Below, piece after piece: positions 16,098 through 25,100 of a stretch of DNA of 62,306 nucleotides. The stretch is from Lachnospiraceae bacterium. Lineage in GTDB: Bacteria; Bacillota; Clostridia; Lachnospirales; Lachnospiraceae. The DNA lies in contig QXXL01000052.1 in assembly GCA_009911505.1 (NCBI GenBank), positions 1 through 62,306 of the forward strand. The letters are read 5' to 3'. Under the pieces are notes generated by a model. It worked only from the letters and a program-made list of their open reading frames with translations, did not search any database and was not told the DNA's origin. A program made the translations under genes and the position numbers. How positions within the stretch are numbered: the stretch's first letter is position 1; the number at the start of each line of letters is the position of its first letter.

Positions 16098-17630
16098 CTA
16101 TTTCCCTAATGCTACTTTCTTTGCAACCTCTGTTTTTTCTTCATAACATGCAAATGAATTATCCACCAGCCCTTTGTCCGGCTTTGGCGTAAACAAGCTG
16201 ACTACTGGTACAATCACAAGGCCTGCAAGCATTGCAATGGCTCCACAGTTAATTGGCGACTGCATAATCTCCGGAAATGACGGGCGCAAGAAAATATTCG
16301 CAATCATAAGCACGGAGCTAAACAAAAAGCTTACCCAGCAGGATGCCTTTGTCACCCACTTTGCATACAGCGCGTACATAAACGGCGCTAAAAATGAACC
16401 TGCCAGCGCCCCCCACGACACACCCATTAGCTGCGCTATAAATGTAACAGAGCTTTTATACTGGATCAAGGCCAGGACAGAAGAAATAATAATGAACACC
16501 ACAACTAGTACACGCATTGTAAATACTTGTTTTTTCTCATCCAAATCTTTCCACACCAGTTCCTTTAGAAAGTCAATCGTTAGCGTAGAACTCGATGCCA
16601 TTACCAGCGACGACAGCGTAGACATAGATGCCGACAATACCAAAATGACTACCAGAGATATCAGAAACGGTGAAAGCCCTGATAGCATTGTTGGGATAAT
16701 AGAATCATATCCGTTGGCTGCAACGTCGATCTGATCGGAAAAAAGCCTTCCAAACCCGCCCAAAAAATAACATCCTCCAGATACGACGAGTGCAAACACC
16801 GTTGAAATAATTGTCCCTTTTTTAATTGACTCTTCATTCTTAATCGCGTAGAACTTCTGCACCATCTGCGGCAGCCCCCAGGTGCCAAGGGATGTCAAGA
16901 TAACCACAAACAACAGGTTTATCGGATCCGGCCCAAAAAAGGAAGCAAAAATTCCAGGCTCCGCAGCAACCGTATCATCTGTAACCGCTGCAAGCCCGTT
17001 TAATGCAGCCTCAAATCCCCCTTTGCTGTTTAACACGGCCACAATAACTGTCACAATCCCAAAGAGCATAATAATCCCCTGGATAAAGTCGTTAATTGCT
17101 GTCGCCATATACCCGCCGGCAATCACGTAAATCGCCGTAAGCACAGCCATCAGGATAATACATACAGAATAATCAATATTAAAAGCCATCCCAAACAGCC
17201 TGGAAAGCCCATTATATAAAGAAGCGGTATATGGGATCAGGAAAATAAAAATAATAACAGAAGCGCCGATTTTAAGTGGCTTGCTCCCAAACCGCTGCCC
17301 AAAAAACTGCGGCATGGTAGCAGAATCCAAATGTTGTGTCATAATCCGCGTCCTGCGCCCCAATACCACCCAGGCCAGCAAAGACCCAATAATTGCATTT
17401 CCAATCCCTGCCCAAGTGGCTGCAATCCCATATCTCCAGCCAAACTGGCCCGCATAGCCTACGAACACAACCGCGGAAAAATAGGACGTACCATATGCAA
17501 ACGCCGTAAGCCAGGGACCTACAGAGCGCCCGCCAAGTACAAATCCATTTACGTCAGTTGCATGTTTGCGGCAGTACAGCCCGATGCCAATGAGTACGGC
17601 AAAATAGATAATCAATAATAGTAGTTTCAT
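16098..17630 (-). CDS. sodium/solute symporter (SSS family)
   Basis: 510-aa inner-membrane symporter with about 13 hydrophobic segments, using the sodium gradient to import a small solute. Family signs are the early VLGGRSVGPWLTAFAYGTSY block, the sodium-site region AIYVIAGGYMATAINDFIQG and LVVILVLSASMSTLSSLVM. It resembles the PutP/PanF group; substrate is not predictable. ATG at 17642 lies within the ribosome site; ATG 17630 after GGAGGG gives the better start (MKLLLLI). It has a consensus promoter (17690-17718), and an inverted repeat between promoter and gene suggests a repressor. Confidence 0.92.
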   Translation of the reverse strand: MKLLLLIIYFAVLIGIGLYCRKHATDVNGFVLGGRSVGPWLTAFAYGTSYFSAVVFVGYAGQFGWRYGIAATWAGIGNAIIGSLLAWVVLGRRTRIMTQHLDSATMPQFFGQRFGSKPLKIGASVIIFIFLIPYTASLYNGLSRLFGMAFNIDYSVCIILMAVLTAIYVIAGGYMATAINDFIQGIIMLFGIVTVIVAVLNSKGGFEAALNGLAAVTDDTVAAEPGIFASFFGPDPINLLFVVILTSLGTWGLPQMVQKFYAIKNEESIKKGTIISTVFALVVSGGCYFLGGFGRLFSDQIDVAANGYDSIIPTMLSGLSPFLISLVVILVLSASMSTLSSLVMASSSTLTIDFLKELVWKDLDEKKQVFTMRVLVVVFIIISSVLALIQYKSSVTFIAQLMGVSWGALAGSFLAPFMYALYAKWVTKASCWVSFLFSSVLMIANIFLRPSFPEIMQSPINCGAIAMLAGLVIVPVVSLFTPKPDKGLVDNSFACYEEKTEVAKKVALGK

Positions 17631-17656
17631 AATACCCTCCATTTGTAATTTGTTGA

Positions 17657-17686
17657 TTTAACGCGTTGACACTTTATGGCGTTAAA
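17657..17686 (-). promoter_or_regulatory. inverted repeat downstream of the symporter promoter (possible operator)
   Basis: TTTAACGC (17657-17664) and GCGTTAAA (17679-17686) with a 14-nt centre, directly after the -10 box. Position fits a repressor operator or an RNA hairpin. The protein that binds is unknown. Confidence 0.55.
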
Positions 17687-17689
17687 GCG

Positions 17690-17718
17690 ATTATAGCACA
17701 ATACAAAATGATATGCAA
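17690..17718 (-). promoter_or_regulatory. promoter of the symporter gene
   Basis: Minus strand TTGCAT (17718-17713), 17-nt spacer, TATAAT (17695-17690). Confidence 0.85.
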
Positions 17719-17825
17719 ATATTTTTGGCAGATTATCAGATATTCTCCAATAAAAAGTAGCTTTTCCTACCCAGTCATGGTAAAATACCTTTAAAAAGCA
17801 ATTACTCAAAGAGGAGGGCATATCT

Positions 17826-18509
17826 ATGGCCAAAAAAAAATTAACCTTACCGCAGCTTATGATGGCTGCTGTAATGGCAGCTATTCTCATAGCTTCTTTT
17901 GCATATTCCTCACGGCGCAATTTCCCTAAAGGCGTTTATGTTGGAGAGCAGTTCTTTTATTTAAAAAGCCAGACTCTGCTTGAATCCACTCAAAAAAACC
18001 AAATCAGCTTCAAACAAAACGATTCCAGCATTGATTTTACGCTTGTATTCGATGGCAATGAAGAATCAGCCAACCTAAAGCTGGATGGCGATCATATTAC
18101 CATTACCTACGAAAATGGGCTGGAAATTGAAGGGGAATGGACGGGGGAACGTATTATCGATAAAGAAAGCGAGATGCCGTTAGAAGCAGCCCTAGATGAA
18201 GTAACCATTTATTCCCCGGGCTTTGAAAATCCTAGCGCACAATACAGTTCCATTAGCAATGCATTGTACCTGATTTCCCAAAATAAACTTACCCGGCGCA
18301 ATTCTATCTTCACAATGCTGTTAGGGATTGCATTTTATTTTATAGGGGCGCTGGAATTCCTTTTTCCGGAAACTTATCATTTTTTCCTGCGGGGATGGCG
18401 GTATGAACGGGCAAAGCTTTCCAAAGAAGGTGAATATATGGAAAAGCTTGGCGGCATCATCGTTATGGTAATCGGCCTAATTGCACTTACAGGTATTTTC
18501 ATATCCTAA
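17826..18509 (+). CDS. membrane protein of unknown function
   Basis: 227-aa protein I cannot place in a named family. One N-terminal membrane segment (~12-27) is followed by a beta-rich extracytoplasmic domain (~35-130; many alternating polar/hydrophobic strands such as LKLDGDHITITYENGLEIEG), then two C-terminal membrane segments (~158-178 and ~208-226) separated by a basic loop with LRGWRYERAKLS. The last part resembles small DUF6199-like membrane proteins. Start ATG follows GAGGAGGG. Monocistronic and convergent with dapB. An envelope role is the only safe inference. Confidence 0.8.
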   Translation: MAKKKLTLPQLMMAAVMAAILIASFAYSSRRNFPKGVYVGEQFFYLKSQTLLESTQKNQISFKQNDSSIDFTLVFDGNEESANLKLDGDHITITYENGLEIEGEWTGERIIDKESEMPLEAALDEVTIYSPGFENPSAQYSSISNALYLISQNKLTRRNSIFTMLLGIAFYFIGALEFLFPETYHFFLRGWRYERAKLSKEGEYMEKLGGIIVMVIGLIALTGIFIS

Positions 18510-18510
18510 A

Positions 18511-18554
18511 AACGTAAGGGGCATTGTGTTGGATCTTCCATCACAATGCCCCTT
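18511..18554 (-). terminator. terminator of the dapA-dapB operon
   Basis: Perfect 13-bp stem AAGGGGCATTGTG (18516-18528) with CACAATGCCCCTT (18542-18554); the minus transcript then reads ACGTTTTTAGG. Confidence 0.85.
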
Positions 18555-18579
18555 GCTGCGCCCTTTACCTGCACATCCA

Positions 18580-19344
18580 CTACTCTGCCCCGGCTACTAC
18601 TTTACGCATATCATAATACCCTGCTTCTTTCCCTGCCAAGAACTTGGCCGCCTCCACAGCCCCTTTCCCAAACACAGCCCTGGAATAAGAAGTATGCTTA
18701 ATTTCAATCACCTCATCCTTACCGGCGAATATAACCTCATGTTCTCCGACAATCGTGCCGCCCCGGACTGCCGAAATGCCAATTTCTTTTGCATCCCTTT
18801 TCTTACGCAAGCCACTGCGGTCATATTTATATTCATAAACCTGCCCCACCGCACTGTTAATGGCATCAGCCAGCGCAAGCGCCGTACCGCTTGGGGCATC
18901 AATCTTCTGGTTGTGGTGTTTTTCTACAATCTCAATATCAAAGCCTGCCGGCGCCAATACCTTTACAGCTTTCTGCAGCAGATCAAATAACGTATTAATC
19001 CCCAGCGACATATTCGCCGACTTTAACACAGCAATTGCCCGGCTTGCCTCTCCCACTTTCTTTTGCTGCGCTTCACTTAACCCTGTCGTACAAAGAACCA
19101 GGGGAAGCCGCTTTGCCACACAGTAGCCAAGCACCCTGTCCGCCGCCTCTGCAGTGGAAAAATCGATCATAACGTCGGCGTCTGTGTCACATTGTGTTAT
19201 ATCTGTAAACACCGGATATGGCATATTCCCCAAATCCGCAATATCAATCCCTGCAACAATCTGGGCTCCTCCATCTTCCTTGCAGATGTCTGTTATAATC
19301 TGCCCCATCTTTCCATTGCAGCCATGCAAAATGATCTTTACCAT
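18580..19344 (-). CDS. dapB: 4-hydroxy-tetrahydrodipicolinate reductase DapB
   Basis: 254-aa NAD(P)H-dependent enzyme of the lysine/diaminopimelate pathway; its product feeds lysine, peptidoglycan and, in spore formers, dipicolinate. Seen: Rossmann motif GCNGKMGQ at the N terminus, DFSTAEA, the catalytic block EKHHNQKIDAPSGTAL with two His and Lys, and the C-terminal SRAVFGKGAVEAAKFLAGK. ATG 19344 after GGAGG is preferred to ATG 19356, which overlaps the ribosome site. Second gene of an operon headed by dapA and the lysine riboswitch; this position explains its control. Confidence 0.97.
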   Translation of the reverse strand: MVKIILHGCNGKMGQIITDICKEDGGAQIVAGIDIADLGNMPYPVFTDITQCDTDADVMIDFSTAEAADRVLGYCVAKRLPLVLCTTGLSEAQQKKVGEASRAIAVLKSANMSLGINTLFDLLQKAVKVLAPAGFDIEIVEKHHNQKIDAPSGTALALADAINSAVGQVYEYKYDRSGLRKKRDAKEIGISAVRGGTIVGEHEVIFAGKDEVIEIKHTSYSRAVFGKGAVEAAKFLAGKEAGYYDMRKVVAGAE

Positions 19345-19416
19345 GATTTCCTCCATTGTACTTTTTACAAATTCTTGTGTAACCCTCTTCCCCGCTACAA
19401 TATGTCTAAAACCTAT

Positions 19417-20307
19417 TTAGGCCAGCTTCAGCCCATACGCCTTCATTATGTCCGCCAGCTTCGCTGCACGCCCTTCCTCCATTTCTGAAAGGGGCGCACG
19501 CGCCGGCCCAACCTGCATCCCCATTAAATTCAGGGCTTTCTTAACCGGGATTGGGTTGACCTCGCTAAACAGCGCGTCTACAAGCGGCTCAGCCTCTAAC
19601 TGGAGCTTTGCCGCGCCGGCAATATCCCCTTCAAAAAACTTCATACACATATCATGCACCTGTTTCGGCGCAATATTCGACCAAACGGAAATTACACCAA
19701 CCGCGCCAATTGCAAGCAGCGGTACGACAATCCCGTCTTCCCCAGAGTACATATCCAGCTTGCCGTCCGTTAAATACATCGTCTTTGCTGCCTGCGATAC
19801 ATTCCCGGTTGCCTCTTTTAACCCTACGATATTGTCAACATTGCGGTTTAAGTAAGCAGCTGTTTCAGGCAGGATATTGCAGCCGGTCCGGCCTGGGACA
19901 TTGTACATAATAATTGGAAGCTTTACTTCATCTGCAATTTGCGTATAGTGCCCAATGAGCCCCGCCTGCGTTGCCTTATTATAATACGGCGTTACGATTA
20001 AAAGGCCGTCCGCCCCTGCTTCCTCTGCTTCCTTAGAAAGCTGGATCGCTGTCTTTGTGCAGTTGGAGCCAGTACCTGCCACGACAGGAACCCTATGCCC
20101 TGTAAAGCGTACTGCCGCCTCAATCACTTCTTTATGTTCTTCCATTGAAAGCGTAGAGCTTTCCCCGGTCGTCCCGGCTATAATAATACTGTCTGTGCCT
20201 TCCTTAATCTGGAAATCAATCAGTTCTTCCAGTTTGTCGTAATTTACTTCCAGGTTTTCCTTCATTGGAGTTACAATTGCCACGCCTGCGCCTTTAAAAA
20301 TTGCCAT
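19417..20307 (-). CDS. dapA: 4-hydroxy-tetrahydrodipicolinate synthase DapA
   Basis: 296-aa class I aldolase that condenses pyruvate with aspartate semialdehyde, the first committed lysine/DAP step. Diagnostic: GTTGESSTL, YYNKATQAGLIGHY with catalytic Tyr, YNVPGRTG, and the Schiff-base Lys in VGLKEATGN (~161). Full family length. Start ATG after GGAGGAAAGG. Expression is controlled by the lysine riboswitch just upstream; dapB follows 72 nt behind. Confidence 0.98.
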   Translation of the reverse strand: MAIFKGAGVAIVTPMKENLEVNYDKLEELIDFQIKEGTDSIIIAGTTGESSTLSMEEHKEVIEAAVRFTGHRVPVVAGTGSNCTKTAIQLSKEAEEAGADGLLIVTPYYNKATQAGLIGHYTQIADEVKLPIIMYNVPGRTGCNILPETAAYLNRNVDNIVGLKEATGNVSQAAKTMYLTDGKLDMYSGEDGIVVPLLAIGAVGVISVWSNIAPKQVHDMCMKFFEGDIAGAAKLQLEAEPLVDALFSEVNPIPVKKALNLMGMQVGPARAPLSEMEEGRAAKLADIMKAYGLKLA

Positions 20308-20368
20308 ATCCTTTCCTCCTGTATTATATTGAGTGAAATAAAGAATACCAAGTTTAGCCTGTTCCGTT

Positions 20369-20395
20369 AAAAAACCGGCTCTAATCTTGAGCCGG
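20369..20395 (-). terminator. expression-platform terminator of the lysine riboswitch
   Basis: CCGGCTC (20375-20381) pairs with GAGCCGG (20389-20395) and is followed by six T in the minus transcript, between the aptamer and dapA. Confidence 0.9.
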
Positions 20396-20415
20396 CATAA
20401 AAGTATCTTTCATAC

Positions 20416-20590
20416 GATAGCGCACCACCTTACACTTTTTTGTATAAGATGACAGTCATATATCTCTTAAACATATGCCCAAGGGAATACCCACAGGAAC
20501 TATCCCCTTTCGGCGCTACCCCCTTTCACCTGCCTTCCTTTGCACCTGCTGCATCCGACGGGCTACTGATGAATCGCGCGACCTCTATCC
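20416..20590 (-). promoter_or_regulatory. lysine riboswitch (L-box) of dapA-dapB
   Basis: The minus-strand transcript carries the lysine aptamer blocks in order: GATAGAGGTCGCG, ATCAGTAG, GGAAGG, GTGAAAGGGGG with GCCGAAAGGGG, CTGTCATC, and the closing GCGCTATC that pairs with the 5' GATAG to form P1. A terminator follows directly. High lysine should favour the terminator and lower dapA/dapB expression. Identified by consensus blocks, not by a covariance search. Confidence 0.93.
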
Positions 20591-20617
20591 GGTACTATTT
20601 GGTTTTCCATTATATGA

Positions 20618-20646
20618 AATATAACATGCTGTATATTCTTTGTCAA
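20618..20646 (-). promoter_or_regulatory. promoter of the lysine riboswitch operon
   Basis: Minus strand TTGACA (20646-20641), 17-nt spacer, TATATT (20623-20618), about 28 nt before the aptamer. Confidence 0.9.
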
Positions 20647-20654
20647 TAGCTGCT

Positions 20655-21140
20655 TTAGTTCTCTGGTATTAAATGGTAAATCTCATCAATATGCCCACGC
20701 AGCCGTTCTGGCAATACCCATCCGGTCAGGATCAAATCCATATCGTCAAGCCTTGCTTTCACCAAGCCAATCAGCTCCTCTACCTCAATCAGCCCGTGAT
20801 CCACAATTCCTAGGACTTCATCTAATATAAGCAAATCGCATTCACCTGTTGCTAAGACTTTTCTGGCAAAATTAATACCGTTTTTGATGTTCTTGCCTTC
20901 TTCGTGCTGTTCTTCTGCCGAGAGTGCGTTGTAATATTCTTCTGATTTCTCGAAACGGAAAAATTTGATCTCTGGTTCCAACCGCCTTAAAAACTCCATC
21001 TGCCCATCTGATTTCCCTTTTAAAAACTGAATAATAAAAACGGTCTTCCCCTCAGAAGCAGCACGAATCGCCCTTCCTAACGCAGCCGGTGACTTTCCCC
21101 TTCCTTCGCCATAATACACCTGTACGCTCCCATCCGCCAT
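20655..21140 (-). CDS. CobO/CobA-type corrinoid adenosyltransferase-like ATPase
   Basis: 161-aa P-loop protein of the BtuR/CobO family, which adenosylates corrinoids. Seen: P-loop GEGRGKSPAALG (Ser-Pro where the family usually has Thr-Thr), FIIQFLKG, ERFxFEK-like FFRFEKSEEYY, and Walker B LLILDEVLG, ending in LTGWVLPERL. It is slightly shorter than typical CobO (~175-200 aa), missing part of the N terminus. No cobalamin genes lie nearby; it sits alone, followed by the dapAB riboswitch promoter. It may be a true adenosyltransferase or a diverged paralogue. Start ATG with GGGAGG upstream. Confidence 0.82.
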   Translation of the reverse strand: MADGSVQVYYGEGRGKSPAALGRAIRAASEGKTVFIIQFLKGKSDGQMEFLRRLEPEIKFFRFEKSEEYYNALSAEEQHEEGKNIKNGINFARKVLATGECDLLILDEVLGIVDHGLIEVEELIGLVKARLDDMDLILTGWVLPERLRGHIDEIYHLIPEN

Positions 21141-21233
21141 AGTGACCTCCCATGTCTTTTGTTGCCTTCAGTTTAATTCTATATTCTACTAAAATAACAC
21201 AGTTTTCTTTAAAATGCAACTTTTATGTTACAC

Positions 21234-21261
21234 GGAGGGGGATGGCGCAGCTTTCCCCCTC
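21234..21261 (-). terminator. GC-rich hairpin behind the SSB-like gene
   Basis: GAGGGGGA pairs with TCCCCCTC directly after the stop codon at 21263. It lacks a T-run on the minus strand, so termination is only likely. Confidence 0.5.
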
Positions 21262-21262
21262 T

Positions 21263-21889
21263 TTATTCCAGCCGTTCCACCTTGCTGACCGAAACCTCAT
21301 AAGCTACCCTCTTCTCCGTAATGTTTTCCCCAATCTTTTTCACATATTCACGGCTTTGGATCCTGCCCCAGATCTCCACATGGCTGCCCACCTCAAAACC
21401 GGATGCAAACCTGGCATTCCTGCCCCAGCAAATACATGGTATGTAATCCGACTTCCCATAAGAGCGGTTAACAGCAATCAGTAAATCTGCGATTTCCCTG
21501 CCAAGAGGCGTCTTCCGGTAAATTGGCTCCTTGCATACGAACCCATCCAGGTAAATCTGGTTGCTCTTATATTCTTCCGATTCCTCTTCTATAAATTCCA
21601 GCTCCCGCGCAAAGACAGAGAGTACCAGCCTGTTTTTCTTTTCCTCATGCCTGTTATAGGAACGGAACTGCCCGGTTACATAAATAAGCTGCCCCTCATA
21701 ATTCTGCGTAGTATCCAAAAGCCTCTCGGATACCATAATGGGGATGATATCAACAAAGTCACTCAAACGGTTTACGGAGACGTCTACCATATAAAAGCCT
21801 TCCCCATAGACCTCGTGGCTATACCGAAAATCGGATATAATCGTCCCTACAATAGATACCTGGTTGTTTTCAAAAATTTTATCTGCCAT
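21263..21889 (-). CDS. single-stranded-DNA-binding protein with two OB folds
   Basis: 208-aa protein made of two SSB-like OB-fold units (~6-110 and ~112-207): the first has NNQVSIVGTI and GEGFYMVDVSVNRLS, the second NQIYLDGFVCKEPIYRKTPLGREIADLLIAVNR and CICWGRNARFA. The second half carries the classic SSB pattern. There is no acidic C-terminal tip, so it is not the replicative SSB. The frame opens at 21949; ATG 21887-21889 has GGGAG upstream. Two-domain SSB-like proteins of this kind are common in Lachnospiraceae; their role is not established. Confidence 0.85.
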   Translation of the reverse strand: MADKIFENNQVSIVGTIISDFRYSHEVYGEGFYMVDVSVNRLSDFVDIIPIMVSERLLDTTQNYEGQLIYVTGQFRSYNRHEEKKNRLVLSVFARELEFIEEESEEYKSNQIYLDGFVCKEPIYRKTPLGREIADLLIAVNRSYGKSDYIPCICWGRNARFASGFEVGSHVEIWGRIQSREYVKKIGENITEKRVAYEVSVSKVERLE

Positions 21890-22118
21890 GAATTTTTCTC
21901 CCTTCCTCTTTCCCGGCTTTTGTACCGGTGAACTGTACTTCGACGGCATTTCGATTTGTTACAATAATATATGCAGCAAAGCCCAGTTTAGTACCTGGCT
22001 TCTGGCGCATATGAATGCTTACTGGATATTTTTACCATGAATCTGGCACAAAAATACGCTATTTCTGTCGATAGGTATAGAATTGTTAAAAAGAAAATCA
22101 ACTGGATAAGCGCACAAA

Positions 22119-22157
22119 AAAACAGCAGGAAGATCCAACCGATCTTCCTGCTGTTTT
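22119..22157. terminator. bidirectional terminator behind the 1658-aa GH2 gene
   Basis: Perfect 17-bp stem 22119-22135 with 22141-22157, loop CAACC, T-runs on both strands. Confidence 0.92.
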
Positions 22158-22168
22158 TTGTTATTCTG

Positions 22169-25100
22169 TTATTTCTTTTTTACTCTTGCCGAAACAATCT
22201 TGCTTGCCGGGCTATAGGTTTTGCCTTTCTTAACAACTACTTTATAATAGTTCTTTCCTTTTTTTGCTTTTTTGTCTGTATAGCTCGTTTTCTTAATGGC
22301 CTTTAATTTCTTATATGTGCCGTTTTTCTTCGTTGCACGGTAAATTGTATACTCCTTCGCGCCCTTTACAGCCTTAAAGGAAATCTTAACCCCGCCCTTT
22401 ACGGCTTTGGCTTTCAAATTGGTTACTGCCTTGGGCAGTGTCACGGACGCGCCTGCGCTTGCCGCACTGTTGGTATAAGAAGCGCTGCCAGAAATAGCTA
22501 CTACCGTATAAGTGGATTTTTTGCCGCCCGGCGCCTTAGTGTCTACATAAGAAGCCTTTGTCACGTTGGCAATCTTCTTTGCAGCGCTGCTGCCGGATTT
22601 GCGGTAAATATCATAGGATGCCGCATTGTCAACCTTTGCAAACGAAACCGTTACGCCGGCTGCCTTACTGGTTGCCTTTACCGAAGCTGGAGCGCTTAAT
22701 GGAGTTGCCACCGGAGGCTGTACCACAGGTACGTCTGGTTTATCCGAAGGCGGATTTACCGGCGCTGGTTTAGCAACAACCTTAATGTAAGCGCTTCCCT
22801 TGACATTGCTGCCATCCTGGGTCGCTGCCGTAATGTTTACTTCACCGGCTGCCACTGCCGTAATCACACCGTTTTCACTGACAGTTGCGACACGGGGATT
22901 GGATGAAGCCCATGAAATAAGCTCATAGGTATTTTCCGGTAAAACTGCAGCTTTTGCCTGCATCTTTTCTCCTACCTGAATGGTCGTATTTGGAACCGTT
23001 ACGGTCAGGGAAGTCGCCGGAACCTTCGGGACTGCCGATATTTTGGCGTCCGCCCATAAAGCATGGTCATTGGAATCCGCGCCGTTTGTCTCTACGATTA
23101 AGGAAAGGCGCTTAATGCCTTTTATATTTAATTCTACCGGATAAGATTCTCCTGCAAGTACATCATTCTTACGGAAAATTTCTTTGCCGTCCCCTTTAAC
23201 TACAAAGTTAACATTGGAAGCGGCTCCTGGAGACTGGCAGGCGGAAATACCAGCCTGCGCCGTAAAGCGGTCTGCCCTTACCCCGTCTAATTTGATACCA
23301 ACCTCCGCAGGGGCGTGCGCGCCGATACCCTTCTCATAGGTCTGTACTGCACCATTTACATAAACCGACACTGCAGCGCCGCATCCACAGTGATCCCTGG
23401 TATTCTGGAAATATCCGCCCTGATCGACCTCCCAATCCATATCGGACGCATATATCTGTCCTTTTTCCACAATATGGATAGTATAAGTCTGCTCAATCCC
23501 AAACGGGGATAATGCATAAATCGTAGCGTCTCCCGGAACTTTCTCTGCTTGTGTCACAATTGTTTTTACCGAATTGGACATTTTAACGGGTTCTACCTTC
23601 GGAATCATGCCGTTAGGCAGGGTATTGGTCAAATATTCATAGGTATAATCTGTTTTTCCTGGTGCAAAGGAAACAAGCTCTGCCCCGTTCACCTTGATTC
23701 CGGAAAGGGGGTTGCCAGATTCCACATTTACATTACTGCGTGCCATCAGTTCCTCGTTCTGTGTCCTCTGCGTAATTGGGGAAATGCTAAATGTCTGGCT
23801 GTAAGTCGTCCCGCTTGAAATAAGATACTGTCCTAACGGGCCTGGGCCACAGCTTGCATTTCCAAGTCCTCTTGATACCAGGGCTACTGAAAGGATTGTA
23901 TTATCCTGTACCGGCACCTGATACGGATGCTTGTATTGGGAATTTGCTAAATCTTCTGATTTATAATGTAATGCGCTCGCTTCCATCTGGTCTGCCGCAG
24001 ATACAAGGATTCCTGTCCCGTCTTCTGCACGCAGCGCTGTCCAGCGGACACCAGTACGGTTTGCATTATCCTGCGGTTTTACATACTTGCTTTCAAACTG
24101 GTCGGTTACGGTACTTTCATACACAGCCAGCTTAGCGCCTGTGTTACGGTCGGTATAGTTCTCCTGCGGCCCATAACCATAATAAGTCAGCTTTTCGTAA
24201 TCTTGTGCAACCGTCATCTTCATACCGATTTTGGCAATATCTGTCACTTGATTGGACGGCGTGAAAGTATTTGTTACGACAATCCTGCCATCCCCATAAA
24301 CCACATAATCTATAATCTGCTCTGAGTCTATGCCGGAGATCATGCCAGGTACATGGATGGAAACCGATTTTGCCTGCTTGTTTACCGTAATACCGTTTTC
24401 TTCTACGGTAAAATTATCCGCCGCATCCCTCATTGCAGCTGAAAATCCAGGATCATTGCTGACCGGGGCACGGTAATAATCCGGAACCGGGCCGTTTTCT
24501 AAGAGCGTTTTTCCGCCTACCTTATAGCTCGTAATATAACCAGTTGCTTTATCTACTACAACTTCAAAATCTTTACCGCCTGTAACAGCTGTCTTACCAG
24601 TTACTGTAACTGTATCCGCTGTCTCGTTTACTTGTGGCACCAGCATTTTGTCCGCATCCAAAACAGGCTGCGGCGCTGCATCGTCATAGGAAAGTTCAAA
24701 CTGTTCAAACGCGATTTCTTCCCCTGCTTTTCCACCGTATTCGCCTGCCCATACCTGGTTCTCTTTTAATGTTACGGACATTGTAAGCACATAATCAGAA
24801 CCCTTTACGGCGTTAACTGCCGGGAACTGCGAAAGCGTCACTGTCTTTTCTGCAAGCGGGGCAATGTTTTTCTGCTCCTCTGTAAGGCTTCCGCTGCCAA
24901 TCAGCTTGTCGTCTTCCTTTAATGTCCAGGAAACATTGTATTTGTTCAAATTAGTATTTAAAAATTCATTGACAACACGCACTTGGCCATTTGCCGCTGC
25001 CCCGTCGTCGTAGAAGGATACTTCCTGATGGACCTTCTTTACCTCGTACAGCTCTGGTGACGGTGTACGGTCTGCATTGACAAGGCCGTTTGCACAGAAA

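Noticed and set aside
22037..22306. 89-aa hydrophobic plus-strand frame at the GH2 terminator
   Set aside because: It runs through the perfect terminator hairpin and into the GH2 3' end; hydrophobicity comes from the antisense of Lys-rich codons.
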